Source: Streptosporangium sandarakinum
Lineage (GTDB): Bacteria > Actinomycetota > Actinomycetes > Streptosporangiales > Streptosporangiaceae
Assembly (NCBI RefSeq): GCF_013409935.1
Contig: NZ_JACCCO010000001.1
Span: forward strand, 2,914,001-2,978,000
Direction of reading: 5' to 3'
DNA length: 64,000 nt
Shown here: positions 53,414 to 62,336 of the stretch, in pieces
Position numbering within the stretch: the first letter of the stretch is position 1
How the letters are laid out: each line of letters opens with the position of its first letter
The notes under the pieces: generated by a model
The model's input: only the letters and a program-made list of their open reading frames with translations
What the model was told of the DNA's origin: nothing
The model's database searches: none
Made by a program: the position numbers and the translations under genes

Positions 53414-53662
53414 GTGCGGATCGTCTACTCGCGTGTGTCCACCGCGCCCCAGTCGCTGCTGCGGCAGCGGCACATCCTCACCGAGGCCGGCCTCCCGCAC
53501 TGACCGGTACCCGGCTCGAGGAAGCGCGGTCGGCGTTCACCGACCAGGGCGCCTCGATCGCGGCGCTCGCGCGTGCGCACGGGGTGAGCCGGGCTGCGGT
53601 CCGGACCGCGCTGGCCGATCTGCTGCCCGGCCAGTCGAGCCTGTCCTCCCGGTCAGGGTGAC
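53414..53662 (+). pseudogene. Serine resolvase remnant with internal deletion
   Basis: From GTG 53414 the frame reads VRIVYSRVSTAPQSLLRQRH, the N-terminus of a serine resolvase with the catalytic Ser region, to a TGA at 53501. Directly after it, in the same frame, comes a resolvase C-terminal HTH (GASIAALARAHGVSRAAVRT) ending at 53660. The catalytic core between, about 100 residues, is missing. It is a decayed transposon or integron-type resolvase, evidence of past insertion here. Confidence 0.75.
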
Positions 53663-53716
53663 CCCAAGGACGATATCGATCAGGCCGCCAGATCGAGGCC
53701 GAGGCGGCGGCCCATC

Positions 53717-55225
53717 TCAGCGGCCGCTCGCGCCGCCGGGCACGCGCAGCAGTTCCCTGGCGGCGCCGCCGACCCGGGCGGGCCACCGTACGGTGCCGGT
53801 GTCCTCGCCCGCGTCGTGACCGGCGGCGCGAGCGGCCGCCTCTCCGCCCGCGGTGCGCAGCAGCGATCCGGCGGCGCCGATCAGCAGGAACGACAGGCCC
53901 GTGACGGTGGCGAAGGACAGCAGGTCGAAGGTGGCCGCTCCGACCAGCGGGACCACGAGGCAGGCGGCGAGGGTCAGGCCGAGGTCGCGGGTGGCGGGGT
54001 CGGCGCTCAGGTGGCGGGCCCGCAGCCCCGAGTAGATCGCGCACACGAACAGCGCGACGACCACCGTGACGCCGATCAGTCCCGTCTCCACCGCCGACAG
54101 CAGGTACTGGTTGTCGAAGACCTGGTACTTGGGGGCGTACCAGGTGCCGGCCCCGCGTCCCAGCCACATGTGCCTGGAGACCTCGTAGGCGGCGACGTCG
54201 TAGTCGTGCGTGCGGTAGCGGACGCTGTCGTCGGTGCCGGCGTTGGCGAACAGGTTGTAGAAGGTGCTGATGAGCCCGGGCGCCATGAGCCGCATCAGCG
54301 CGAGGAAGGCCAGCCCGACGAGCACGGTCTGGATCCGCCGCCGGGCCGGCCAGCCGAGGAACAGCACGATCCCGACGGCCGCCAGGCTCAGCACCGCCGA
54401 CCGGGAGACCGAGAACATCAGGCCCGCCCCGATCAGGGCGGCGCACGCCCACCAGCGCAGCGCGCCCCGCCCCAGCCGCCGGGCCTGGAAGCCGTAGTGG
54501 GCGGCGAGCGGGAGGAGCATCGCGCACACGACGCCGAACTCGATCGGGTGGCCCGTGGTCGCGGCGACCCGGCGGAAGTCGGACCTGGCGGTGACGAACC
54601 CGTCCTCGGAGGTGTAGCGGAGCACCGGGAGCTGGAGATACCGGGTGAGGTCGAGGTCGAGCAGGAACTGGCAGGCCCCGATGACCGCGATGACCGCCCC
54701 CGCCACCACCGCGGTCTTCAGCACGAGGTCGAGGCGGTCGGCGCCGCGCACCCCGTCGCACACCATGAGCGCGAGCCCGGCGCCCGCCACCAGCAGGATC
54801 AGGGCGCGGTCGGCGAGGTTGAGCTCGTCGGAGGGCAGGTAGCCGTAGGTGGCGTACCCGTAGGAGGCCACCATCGCGGTCAGGTGGACGAACAGCGCGG
54901 TGCGCACCGGCGTGCGGCCCTTGGCCATCCCCAGCGTGAGGGTGAAGTGCGCGCACAGCCAGCAGACGGCGGCGACCAGGGCCAGGATGTTGGCCGGGGT
55001 CAGCGACAGCGGCAGCCCCCGCAGGACCAGCCTGGCGGGAACGATCATCAGGGCGACGACGAAGAAGCAGACCAGGGTCGCGCCGTCGGCGCGGCGACGG
55101 GCCCGCGGAGCGGATGCGGACGCGTCCGGAGCGGTGGGTACGGCGGGCTCGGCCGGAGCGGGTACGGCGGACGCGTCCGTGGCGGATACGGCGGGCTCGG
55201 ACGCGGACGCGGAGGCGGTCGTCAC
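53717..55225 (-). CDS. O-antigen ligase/Wzy-like polymerase
   Basis: A 502-aa protein with about 11 membrane helices and the large periplasmic loop typical of the family (YRTHDYDVAAYEVSRHMWLGRGAGTWY, with WLGxGxGTW). It joins or polymerises lipid-linked glycan repeat units. GTG 55225 overlaps the preceding Wzz-like gene. The N-terminal about 45 residues are a cytosolic Ala/Pro-rich stretch. Confidence 0.85.
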   Translation of the reverse strand: MTTASASASEPAVSATDASAVPAPAEPAVPTAPDASASAPRARRRADGATLVCFFVVALMIVPARLVLRGLPLSLTPANILALVAAVCWLCAHFTLTLGMAKGRTPVRTALFVHLTAMVASYGYATYGYLPSDELNLADRALILLVAGAGLALMVCDGVRGADRLDLVLKTAVVAGAVIAVIGACQFLLDLDLTRYLQLPVLRYTSEDGFVTARSDFRRVAATTGHPIEFGVVCAMLLPLAAHYGFQARRLGRGALRWWACAALIGAGLMFSVSRSAVLSLAAVGIVLFLGWPARRRIQTVLVGLAFLALMRLMAPGLISTFYNLFANAGTDDSVRYRTHDYDVAAYEVSRHMWLGRGAGTWYAPKYQVFDNQYLLSAVETGLIGVTVVVALFVCAIYSGLRARHLSADPATRDLGLTLAACLVVPLVGAATFDLLSFATVTGLSFLLIGAAGSLLRTAGGEAAARAAGHDAGEDTGTVRWPARVGGAARELLRVPGGASGR

Positions 55226-55893
55226 GAGGCAGGTCCTCGCCGCCGGGCCGCGCGGGCCCGGGCGAAGCTCTCGGTCCCGAACGCCGCGCACAGGCCCGCC
55301 ACGACGCCGACGCCCACCGCGGCGGCGAGGCCCCGCAGCTTGCGGTTCCGCTGCGGCTCCGGGGTCGTCGCCGGCACCGCCTCGTAGGTGGTGATGTACG
55401 TCGCCTGGGGCGCCTTCACCGCCCGCTGCCGGTTGACCAGTTCGAGCCTGATCCTCGACAGGACCCGGTTCACGATCTCCCGCGCGCCCTCGGGCGACGG
55501 GCTCTCCCCCTCGACGAAGAGGTACGGGCCGGTGGCCAGCGACTCCAGGTTGTTGCTGCCGTTGGTGACCTTGTAGGAGGTGTCGCCGTCCTCGGCGACG
55601 CCCAGCTCGGCCGCCATGTCGGGCGTCGCCATCACCGCGATGAGGATCGAGGCGGAGACGTTCAGCCCCTGCTCGAAGTTGAGCATGGGGTTGGTCAGGC
55701 CGTTGGGGTAGCGCGGGTTGCTCGGCAGGCTCCCGCCGGTCACCGGTGTGGTCAGGATGAGGACCGCGCTGGAGATGTAGGTGGTGGGAATCGTCGAGTA
55801 GACGCCCGCCGCGGCGGCGAGGGACAGCACGAGGGCCGGGACGGCGGCGTACCAGCGCCGGAACAGGACGAGAACCGTCCCCCAGAAGTCCAT
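55222..55893 (-). CDS. Wzz-like chain-length/export protein
   Basis: A 223-aa protein. TM helix 1 is at about 17-35, TM helix 2 at about 187-205, with an extracellular domain between (TTPVTGGSLPSNPRYPNGLTNPML). It has the polysaccharide copolymerase topology without a kinase domain. Tandem paralogue of 55954-57090. Confidence 0.8.
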   Translation of the reverse strand: MDFWGTVLVLFRRWYAAVPALVLSLAAAAGVYSTIPTTYISSAVLILTTPVTGGSLPSNPRYPNGLTNPMLNFEQGLNVSASILIAVMATPDMAAELGVAEDGDTSYKVTNGSNNLESLATGPYLFVEGESPSPEGAREIVNRVLSRIRLELVNRQRAVKAPQATYITTYEAVPATTPEPQRNRKLRGLAAAVGVGVVAGLCAAFGTESFARARAARRRGPAS

Positions 55894-55953
55894 GCGTTTC
55901 CTCTCGAACCGGGATGGCGGCCGGTGACGCGGGGTCCCGCCGGCCCGTCCCTC

Positions 55954-57090
55954 CTACCTCTCGCGGTGACCGCGGCCGCCGGCGCGCGTGAAGACGACCG
56001 TGTCCGCGGCCCTCTCGCCGGGGTCGTCGTCGGGATCCCCGCCGAAGCGCTCGCGTTCCCCGCCGAACTCACCGTCGAGGTCCCGGCGCTCCCCGCCGAG
56101 CTCACCGTCGAGGTCCTCGTGGCCTCCGTCGTGTTTCTCGCCGGAGTCCTCGTGGTCCCCGCCGGGGTGCTCGCCATGGCGCTCCGGCGGCTCCTCCTCG
56201 TCCAGGACCACCACGAGCTGCGCGGGCTCGTCGTGGAACGGTCCCTCGGCGGAGCCTCGGACGTCCTCCGGCGGATACACGGCCAGGGACGGCTCCGCGC
56301 CGGCCGCCGGGGCCGCCGCGGCGACGTGGGCTCCGGGAGCGGCGGGAGCCTCGAAGAGCCCGGGAGGCTTCGGGAAGGCGGGTTCGGGGAGGACGGCCTT
56401 CGGGGAGGCCGGGTACGCGGGATCGGCGGCGCGGCGCCGCCTGCCCGCCCGCGCCTCCGTCACGCCGTACGCGACGCCGAAGCCGACGGCCAGCACGGCG
56501 AACAGCACCCCGCCGGCGGCCATCAGCCTGCTCGTGACCTTCGCCTCCGGGGTGGACGAGGGTACGACGTCGACGACCGAGATGAAGGTGGAGCGCGGGG
56601 CCCTGAGCGCCTGCTGGCGGGTGAGCAGTTCCTTCCTGATGCGCTGCTTGGCCTTGACGACCACCTTCTGGGCCTCGGCGGCGGATCTGCTCCGCACCTC
56701 CACGTAGACGAACGGGCCGTTGGTGCTGATGCCCAGCAGGTCCGGGTTGGTGCGGCCGTCGTTGATCGTGATCTCGGTGGTGCCGCCCTTCACCAAGCCC
56801 AGCTCGGCCGCGACCTCGGAGGTGTTCATCGACAGGATGAGGATGCCGGCCGTGACGCGCAGGCCGTCACTGAACTGCAGCAGCGGGTTGGTCAGCCCTG
56901 TCGGCCTGGTCGGGTCGGCCGGGAGCGTCCCGCCGGTCGCGGGGGTGGTCAGCACCATGGACGCGGTCGAGACGTAGGTGGTCGGCACGAGGTGGAACGC
57001 CAGAGCGGCGGCGGCGAACGACAGGACGATCAGGGGAGGACCGACGAATCTCCGTTTGACCAGAGCGAAAACGGCCTTCCAGAAATACAT
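55954..57090 (-). CDS. Wzz-like protein with acidic C-terminal tail
   Basis: A 378-aa paralogue of the neighbouring gene over the first about 215 residues (TTPATGGTLPADPTRPTGLTNPLL, two TM helices). The C-terminal about 160 residues are disordered and rich in Asp, Glu, Gly and His, with repeated GGERRDLDGE-type units. The tail may be a docking region; no Tyr-rich tail or Walker motif typical of BY-kinases is present. Confidence 0.8.
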   Translation of the reverse strand: MYFWKAVFALVKRRFVGPPLIVLSFAAAALAFHLVPTTYVSTASMVLTTPATGGTLPADPTRPTGLTNPLLQFSDGLRVTAGILILSMNTSEVAAELGLVKGGTTEITINDGRTNPDLLGISTNGPFVYVEVRSRSAAEAQKVVVKAKQRIRKELLTRQQALRAPRSTFISVVDVVPSSTPEAKVTSRLMAAGGVLFAVLAVGFGVAYGVTEARAGRRRRAADPAYPASPKAVLPEPAFPKPPGLFEAPAAPGAHVAAAAPAAGAEPSLAVYPPEDVRGSAEGPFHDEPAQLVVVLDEEEPPERHGEHPGGDHEDSGEKHDGGHEDLDGELGGERRDLDGEFGGERERFGGDPDDDPGERAADTVVFTRAGGRGHRER

Positions 57091-57312
57091 AGGTCTCCGC
57101 CCCTATTTGTGCCGGGGCGTTACCGGGCCCCGAGACAATACAGTCACCAATCGGAAAACGCGGGTTCCTCGTTACGTCGGTCGGCTGGGAGACCATTCCG
57201 GTCGGCGTCCCATTCCGGATGTTACGTCCGGCGACCATGCAGCGATAGACCCGTTGACAGGCCGAAAGGCCCGGGTGACCGGGCCGCGCCGCCCGAGACG
57301 GGGGTTGATCGG

Positions 57313-58575
57313 ATGGGGGCCTCGCCCGGGGACGACCAGGACGGAACGGGCGGCCCCGGCGCGGACGCCGTGCTCGCCGGCGCGGGGACCGCCGAGGCCG
57401 GGGACGCCACGAAGCCCGCGTCGTCCCGAGCCGGGGGGCGCGGCCGGCTGCCGGGGCTCGACGGGATCCGCGGGGTGGCGGCCCTGTTCGTGCTGGTGCA
57501 CCACTGCCGGCTGCTCGCCTTCCCCGGCTACCCCGCCGACACCGGGCCGGGCTGGCTCTCCTGGCTCGTCTACGGCCACTTCGCGGTGGTGGTGTTCATC
57601 GTCCTGTCGGGTTTCTCGCTGGCGGTCTCCCCCGCGCGGTCCGGGTGGCGGCTGGGCGGCGTGCGCCGGTTCGCCCGCCGCCGCGCCTGGCGCATCCTCC
57701 CGCCCTACTGGGCGGCCCTGGTGTTCAGCCTGGTGGTCGCCTGGACCCTGGTCCCCCAGCCTGGGGAAGGGGCTCCCACGGCGAAGTCGGTGCTGGTCTA
57801 CGGCCTGCTGCTGCACGATGTCCTCGGCGCGCCGAGCCCCAACGGCGCCTTCTGGTCCATCGCCGTGGAGGCGCAGCTCTACCTCGTCTTCCCGCTCCTG
57901 CTGCTGGTGCTGCGCCGGGCGGGCGCGTTCGTGATGCTCGCGGCCGTCACCGCCGTCGTGGCGGTGGTCGGCCTGCTCGCCCCCGTGTCGCATCCGGTGA
58001 GCCTGCTGCTCCGGCTGACCCCGCAGTTCGCCGCGCTGTTCGCGGCGGGCGTGGTCGCGGCGGGCGTCCTCGCCGCCGGGGAACGCGTGCGGCGGTTCCC
58101 CTGGCACCGGGTGGCGGCGCTCGCCTGCGTCCCGGTGCTCGCGCTGGTCGTCGCGCGCGGCCCCGTCTGGACCGTGGAGCACTACTACTGGGTCGATCTC
58201 GCGCTCGGCCCCGCCGTGGCCCTGCTGCTGGCGGGGGTGGCGACGGGCCGGCCGGCCGCGCTGGTGCGGCTGCTGGACACGCGGCCGGTACGGAGCCTCG
58301 GTTCCTTCTCCTACACGCTCTACCTGGTCCACGCGCCGATCGTCGTGGCGATCCACCGGCTGGTCGTCGCCCCGCACGTGCCCGGCGGCGTCCCGGCGTT
58401 CCTGGTCACCCTCGCGGTGGCCGGGCCGGTGAGCCTGGTGGCGGCACGCTCGTTCGCGGCGGTCTTCGAGTTGCCGTTCCAGCGTCACCGCGGCTGGCCC
58501 GCGCTGCGCGAGGCGATGCGGGGCCGGGTGTCACGGGCGCGCGCCGCGCTGCGCCCCGCCCCCGAACGCCCCTGA
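57313..58575 (+). CDS. Acyltransferase 3 family membrane protein
   Basis: A 420-aa protein with about ten membrane helices: LPGLDGIRGVAALFVLVHHCRLL with the catalytic His, RRAWRILPPYWAAL, NGAFWSIAVEAQLYLVFPLLLL with the Glu, and SLGSFSYTLYLVHAPIV. It O-acetylates (or otherwise acylates) the surface glycan. The N-terminal about 45 residues are hydrophilic and Gly/Asp-rich. ATG 57313 is the likely start. Divergent from the minus-strand Wzz-like genes. Confidence 0.87.
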   Translation: MGASPGDDQDGTGGPGADAVLAGAGTAEAGDATKPASSRAGGRGRLPGLDGIRGVAALFVLVHHCRLLAFPGYPADTGPGWLSWLVYGHFAVVVFIVLSGFSLAVSPARSGWRLGGVRRFARRRAWRILPPYWAALVFSLVVAWTLVPQPGEGAPTAKSVLVYGLLLHDVLGAPSPNGAFWSIAVEAQLYLVFPLLLLVLRRAGAFVMLAAVTAVVAVVGLLAPVSHPVSLLLRLTPQFAALFAAGVVAAGVLAAGERVRRFPWHRVAALACVPVLALVVARGPVWTVEHYYWVDLALGPAVALLLAGVATGRPAALVRLLDTRPVRSLGSFSYTLYLVHAPIVVAIHRLVVAPHVPGGVPAFLVTLAVAGPVSLVAARSFAAVFELPFQRHRGWPALREAMRGRVSRARAALRPAPERP

Positions 58576-58667
58576 CGCCTTCACCGGTCCGCCCGCGCGC
58601 CGTACGGCCCGCCTCACCGCCCCGGTCGTACGGCCGGGCCGCGGGAGCACGCCGTACGGCGGCGCCG

Positions 58668-59594
58668 TCACGGGCGCGGGCCGGGCGCCGGGCGTCCGGC
58701 GACCCGGCCGGAGGTGACCAGGTTCGCCGCCATCCGCGCGAGTTTGCGTCCGCGCCGGGCCGCGACCACGCACTGGCGGCGCACGTACATCCGGCGCGCG
58801 GCGGCCCGCGCGCGGCGGAGCCGGTCGTCGGTGAGGCCGCTCCGGTCGAGCCAGCGCAGCAGCTCGCGGTACTGCAGGGTGGAGGAGAACCGGGCCTGCC
58901 AGACGGGCACGTCCAGCCGGCGGGCGATCGTCCCCATGCGCTCGTGCTTCCAGTTGCGGTGGGCGAGCACCTCGGGCACGTGGCCCCACGGCCCGGCCAG
59001 TGCCAGCTTCGCCGCGAACACCTCGTCCTCGCGGAGCATGTTGCGCCGGGGGATGCCGACCACGACGGAGCGGCGCATCAGCCCGTAGAGCGGGTCGATC
59101 AGCAGGTGGCTCTCGTTGAGCAGGCGCAGCATCTCGGCGAACCGCTCGACCGGGTCGCCGGAGCGCAGCCCGGTGCCCTCGTAGACGCCGGTCCGGGTGG
59201 TTCCGTCCGGGTCGGTGTAGGCGACCTGCGTGGTGACCAGGATGAGCCGTTCGTCCTCGGCGAAGGCGCGCAGCGACCGGGAGACGCAGCCGGGCTCCAG
59301 CCGGTCGTCGTCGCCGACCCAGCGCAGGAACTCGCCCCGGGCGAGCCGGCCGGCGCCGATGAAGTTGTTGAGCAGCCCCACGTTCTCCGGCTGCCGGTGG
59401 TAGACGATCCGGTCGTCGGCGCGCGCCAGCTCCCGGCAGATCTCCTCCGTGCCGTCCGTGGAGGCGTTGTCGCAGATCACCAGCTCGATGTCCGGGTGGT
59501 CCTGGGCCAGCACCGACCGGACCACCCCCTCCAGCCGCGCGGCGCCGTTGCGCACCGGCAGCCCGACGGACACCAGCGTGCCGGGGCCGATCAT
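58668..59594 (-). CDS. GT2 glycosyltransferase
   Basis: A 308-aa GT-A enzyme: LVSVGLPVRNGAARLEGVV, VICDNASTDGTEEI, RWVGDDDRLEPGC (metal site DDD) and LREDEVFAAKLAL. ATG 59594 overlaps the flippase stop. The basic C-terminal tail suggests membrane association. Confidence 0.87.
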   Translation of the reverse strand: MIGPGTLVSVGLPVRNGAARLEGVVRSVLAQDHPDIELVICDNASTDGTEEICRELARADDRIVYHRQPENVGLLNNFIGAGRLARGEFLRWVGDDDRLEPGCVSRSLRAFAEDERLILVTTQVAYTDPDGTTRTGVYEGTGLRSGDPVERFAEMLRLLNESHLLIDPLYGLMRRSVVVGIPRRNMLREDEVFAAKLALAGPWGHVPEVLAHRNWKHERMGTIARRLDVPVWQARFSSTLQYRELLRWLDRSGLTDDRLRRARAAARRMYVRRQCVVAARRGRKLARMAANLVTSGRVAGRPAPGPRP

Positions 59595-61144
59595 CGGTTC
59601 TCCTCTTCGGTGGGTTCGGGGCCCGGCGTCACCGGGCGGGTTCCGGCGTTCAGCGATCCGGTCACCCGTCCGGCGAGCCGCCCCAGCTCGGCCCGCGGTA
59701 CGACGAGAAGCACGAAGGCGAGCGTTCCCGCGCCGCCCGCCACGCAGAGCCGTACGAACGGGATGTCCGGGGTGACGTGTGCCAGCGCGGTCGTCACCGC
59801 CGCCGCCAGCGCGCCGCCCAGCAGCGGCCGCACCAGCGCGGAGGCCAGCGGGGCGACGGCCACCCCGGCCCGGTGCAGGGCGAGCGCGGTCAGCGGCAGT
59901 GCCACCAGCAGCGCGACCGCCGCGTGTGCGATCGCCGCCCCCCGGATGCCGTCCACGCGCGCGCCGATCATCAGGGCGGGCACCAGCGCCACGGCCCAGC
60001 CCAGGTTGAGCCATACGGTGGACCGGGTCTCGCCCATGGCCGCGAGGATGTCCACCGCCAGGGCGGCCAGCATCCGCACGACCATGAGGATCGCGAGGAA
60101 CCGCAGCACCTCGGCGGCGGGCGCCCAGCGCTCGCCGTACAGGAGGACCACCACCGAGGGGGCGAGCGTGCCGAGCACCACGGCGATCGGCAGGACGACG
60201 GAGACCAGCAGCGGCACGGCCCGCCCCACCCCCCGCGACAGCGACTCCCGGTCCTCCTCGGCCAGCCGGGAGAAGCCGGGCAGCGCGACGTAGCGGATGG
60301 CGGTGCCGACCAGGCCCGGAACCCAGCTGGAGATGTTGAAGGCCAGCAGGTAGAAGCCGAGCGGGGCGGCGCCGAGGGTGTCGCCGACGATGACGGAGTC
60401 GGCATTCAGCAGCACCCCCTCGATGCCCAGGCTGACGCACAGCGGCAACCCGAACACCAGGAGCCGCCCGGCGACCGCGCGGTCCAGCCCGGCGCTGATC
60501 CGCACCCGGGCGGAGAGGACCACCAGCACCCCGGTGACGGCGGCGCCGGCGAGCTGCCCCCAGGCGAAGCTGTAGGCCCCGGCGCCCGTGGCGGCGAGCC
60601 CGATCGTCACCGGGGCGTTCACGCAGAAGCCCACCAGGTTGGCCCGGGTGAGCCGGTCCTGCTGGAACCGGCGCATCAGCGCCGCGCTGCGCACGGCGGT
60701 CAGGCCGTAGACGAGGTTGGTGGCGCTGAGCACGCGGATGACCCCGGTGGCGCCCTCGTTGCCGGACATCTCCGCGAAGTACGGGGCGACCACCCAGAAG
60801 ACCCCGTACAGGGCGGCGCTGGAGGCGATGGCCACGACGGTCGCGGTGGGAGCGATCTCCTCCAGCCGGCCCCGCCACTGCACGACGGCCGCGATGACGC
60901 CCGCGTCGTTGACGTAGAGGACGAACTGGCTGGCGGCCAGCGCGATGGCGTAGACGCCGAAGTCCTCGGGCACCAGCAGGCGGGCGAGGACGAGGCTCAT
61001 GACGAACGAGCCGGCCTTCATCACCAGGTTGCCGAGCACGCTCCAGCGCAGCCCGCGCCCGGCCCGCCGGCCGATCTCCCCGGCCCGGCCGCCGCCCGGG
61101 TCCGCGGCACCGGTGGCGGGCGCCGCGCCCTGACCGTCTTCCAT
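59591..61144 (-). CDS. Wzx-like polysaccharide flippase
   Basis: A 517-aa protein with about 12 to 14 membrane helices, of the MATE-like polysaccharide exporter group: GLRWSVLGNLVMKAGSFVMSLVLARLL and DFGVYAIALAASQFV at the start, NADSVIVGDTLGAAPLGFYLLAF in the middle. It flips lipid-linked glycan to the outer face. It is coupled to GT2 at 59594 by ATGA. The start at 61144 is the first in-frame ATG of a short charged N-terminus. Confidence 0.87.
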   Translation of the reverse strand: MEDGQGAAPATGAADPGGGRAGEIGRRAGRGLRWSVLGNLVMKAGSFVMSLVLARLLVPEDFGVYAIALAASQFVLYVNDAGVIAAVVQWRGRLEEIAPTATVVAIASSAALYGVFWVVAPYFAEMSGNEGATGVIRVLSATNLVYGLTAVRSAALMRRFQQDRLTRANLVGFCVNAPVTIGLAATGAGAYSFAWGQLAGAAVTGVLVVLSARVRISAGLDRAVAGRLLVFGLPLCVSLGIEGVLLNADSVIVGDTLGAAPLGFYLLAFNISSWVPGLVGTAIRYVALPGFSRLAEEDRESLSRGVGRAVPLLVSVVLPIAVVLGTLAPSVVVLLYGERWAPAAEVLRFLAILMVVRMLAALAVDILAAMGETRSTVWLNLGWAVALVPALMIGARVDGIRGAAIAHAAVALLVALPLTALALHRAGVAVAPLASALVRPLLGGALAAAVTTALAHVTPDIPFVRLCVAGGAGTLAFVLLVVPRAELGRLAGRVTGSLNAGTRPVTPGPEPTEEENR

Positions 61145-61223
61145 CTCCCGCCTCTCACCATCCGACCGCCGCCCGCCGGTCGCCGCCCACCTCCGGCGTG
61201 CGGGCCGGCCGGGCGGGTTCCTC

Positions 61224-62336
61224 CTAAGCGGGTTCCTCGACCCGTTCCAGCCAGATCTCCCGCCAGAACGGGATGAACGCCCGGGGGCAGCTCACGGTGT
61301 AGGCGCCCGCGCAGACGATGCCCTCCAGGACGATGCAGGGACTCTTCATCGTGAGCATCCGGCCGGTCCGCTCGTCGATGCAGCGGTCCACCCGGGACAG
61401 CACCCGCGCGGTCCGCCCGCAGTACCGCGACATCTCCTCGTCGAACCCCATCCCGCGGTTGAGCCGGTCCTGGTTGAGGGTTCCGAGGATCTCCGCCTTC
61501 GATTTGATCCGGACGAGCTCGCCCGGTCGCAGGCCGAGGGCGCCGTCCGGTGTCGGGCCGGTGAGCCGCCCCGCGACGAATCCCCACCGCATGCCGTCCC
61601 GGAACCGCAGCCACCCGGGCAGCCTCCGGCTGCGGTCCTGGACGCGGTTGAAGAGCCCGATGAGCAGGGCGCGGAGCACGAACAGCGGCCCCGCGTTGCC
61701 GGTGCGCACGTCCATGACGTACTGCCGGACGTCCTTGAGCGGCAGGCAGGACGGCGCGGCGCGCAGCATCTCGGTCCCCTGGCAGGAGAACCGCTCCTCG
61801 CCGTCCGGGCCGGGTTCCTTCCTGGTGGCCGCCTCGATGAGCGGCAGCAGACGGCGGCCCGACGCGGGACCGGGCGGTGCGGCGGAGCCCGGCGCGCCGA
61901 GCGCGGCGAAGGAGCCGTCCCGCCTCTCCGGTACGGCGGCGCCGGGCGGAGCCGCGGCCGGATCGGCGGGGGTGCCCCGTTCCGGAGGGCCGCCGGGTTC
62001 GACCCGTTTGAGCCACGCCTCCTTCCAGTACATCAGGCAGGCCGTCTGGCAGCCGCCGTGCGCGCCGCCGTCGCAGCGCGCGCCGGTGAGGTGGACGGCG
62101 CGTTCCATCCGCCGCATCCCGCTGCGGCCGATCGTGTCGCACACCTTGTGCGCCACCTTGTGCACCGTGAGCCGCCGCCCGCAGTAGGCCAGCATCTCCG
62201 GCATGAAGGGCAGGCCCTCCAGCTCGCCCCGCTCGTCCAGCGTGGCCAGGATCTCGGCCTCGCCGCGCACCTCGACCAGATCCCCTGCCCGGAGGTCGAG
62301 GGCGCCCGCGTCCGGGGCGGTCCGTGTCGCCGTCAT
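61224..62336 (-). CDS. Unrecognised protein with two Cys-containing repeats
   Basis: A 370-aa protein with two homologous modules (about residues 15-112 and 260-368) joined by a Pro/Gly-rich linker. Each module has an acidic-hydrophobic start (DLVEVRGEAEILATL / ELVRIKSKAEILGTL), YCGR, two to four further Cys, and a closing W(K/R)EIWLxRVE. The four conserved Cys per module suggest a metal site. It overlaps the DUF4910 gene by ATGA, so it belongs to the surface-glycan operon. Function unknown. Confidence 0.7.
   Translation of the reverse strand: MTATRTAPDAGALDLRAGDLVEVRGEAEILATLDERGELEGLPFMPEMLAYCGRRLTVHKVAHKVCDTIGRSGMRRMERAVHLTGARCDGGAHGGCQTACLMYWKEAWLKRVEPGGPPERGTPADPAAAPPGAAVPERRDGSFAALGAPGSAAPPGPASGRRLLPLIEAATRKEPGPDGEERFSCQGTEMLRAAPSCLPLKDVRQYVMDVRTGNAGPLFVLRALLIGLFNRVQDRSRRLPGWLRFRDGMRWGFVAGRLTGPTPDGALGLRPGELVRIKSKAEILGTLNQDRLNRGMGFDEEMSRYCGRTARVLSRVDRCIDERTGRMLTMKSPCIVLEGIVCAGAYTVSCPRAFIPFWREIWLERVEEPA

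Noticed and set aside
53478-54956. 492-codon minus-strand open frame
   Set aside because: Out-of-frame shadow of the O-antigen ligase-like gene with His/Arg/Pro-rich content.
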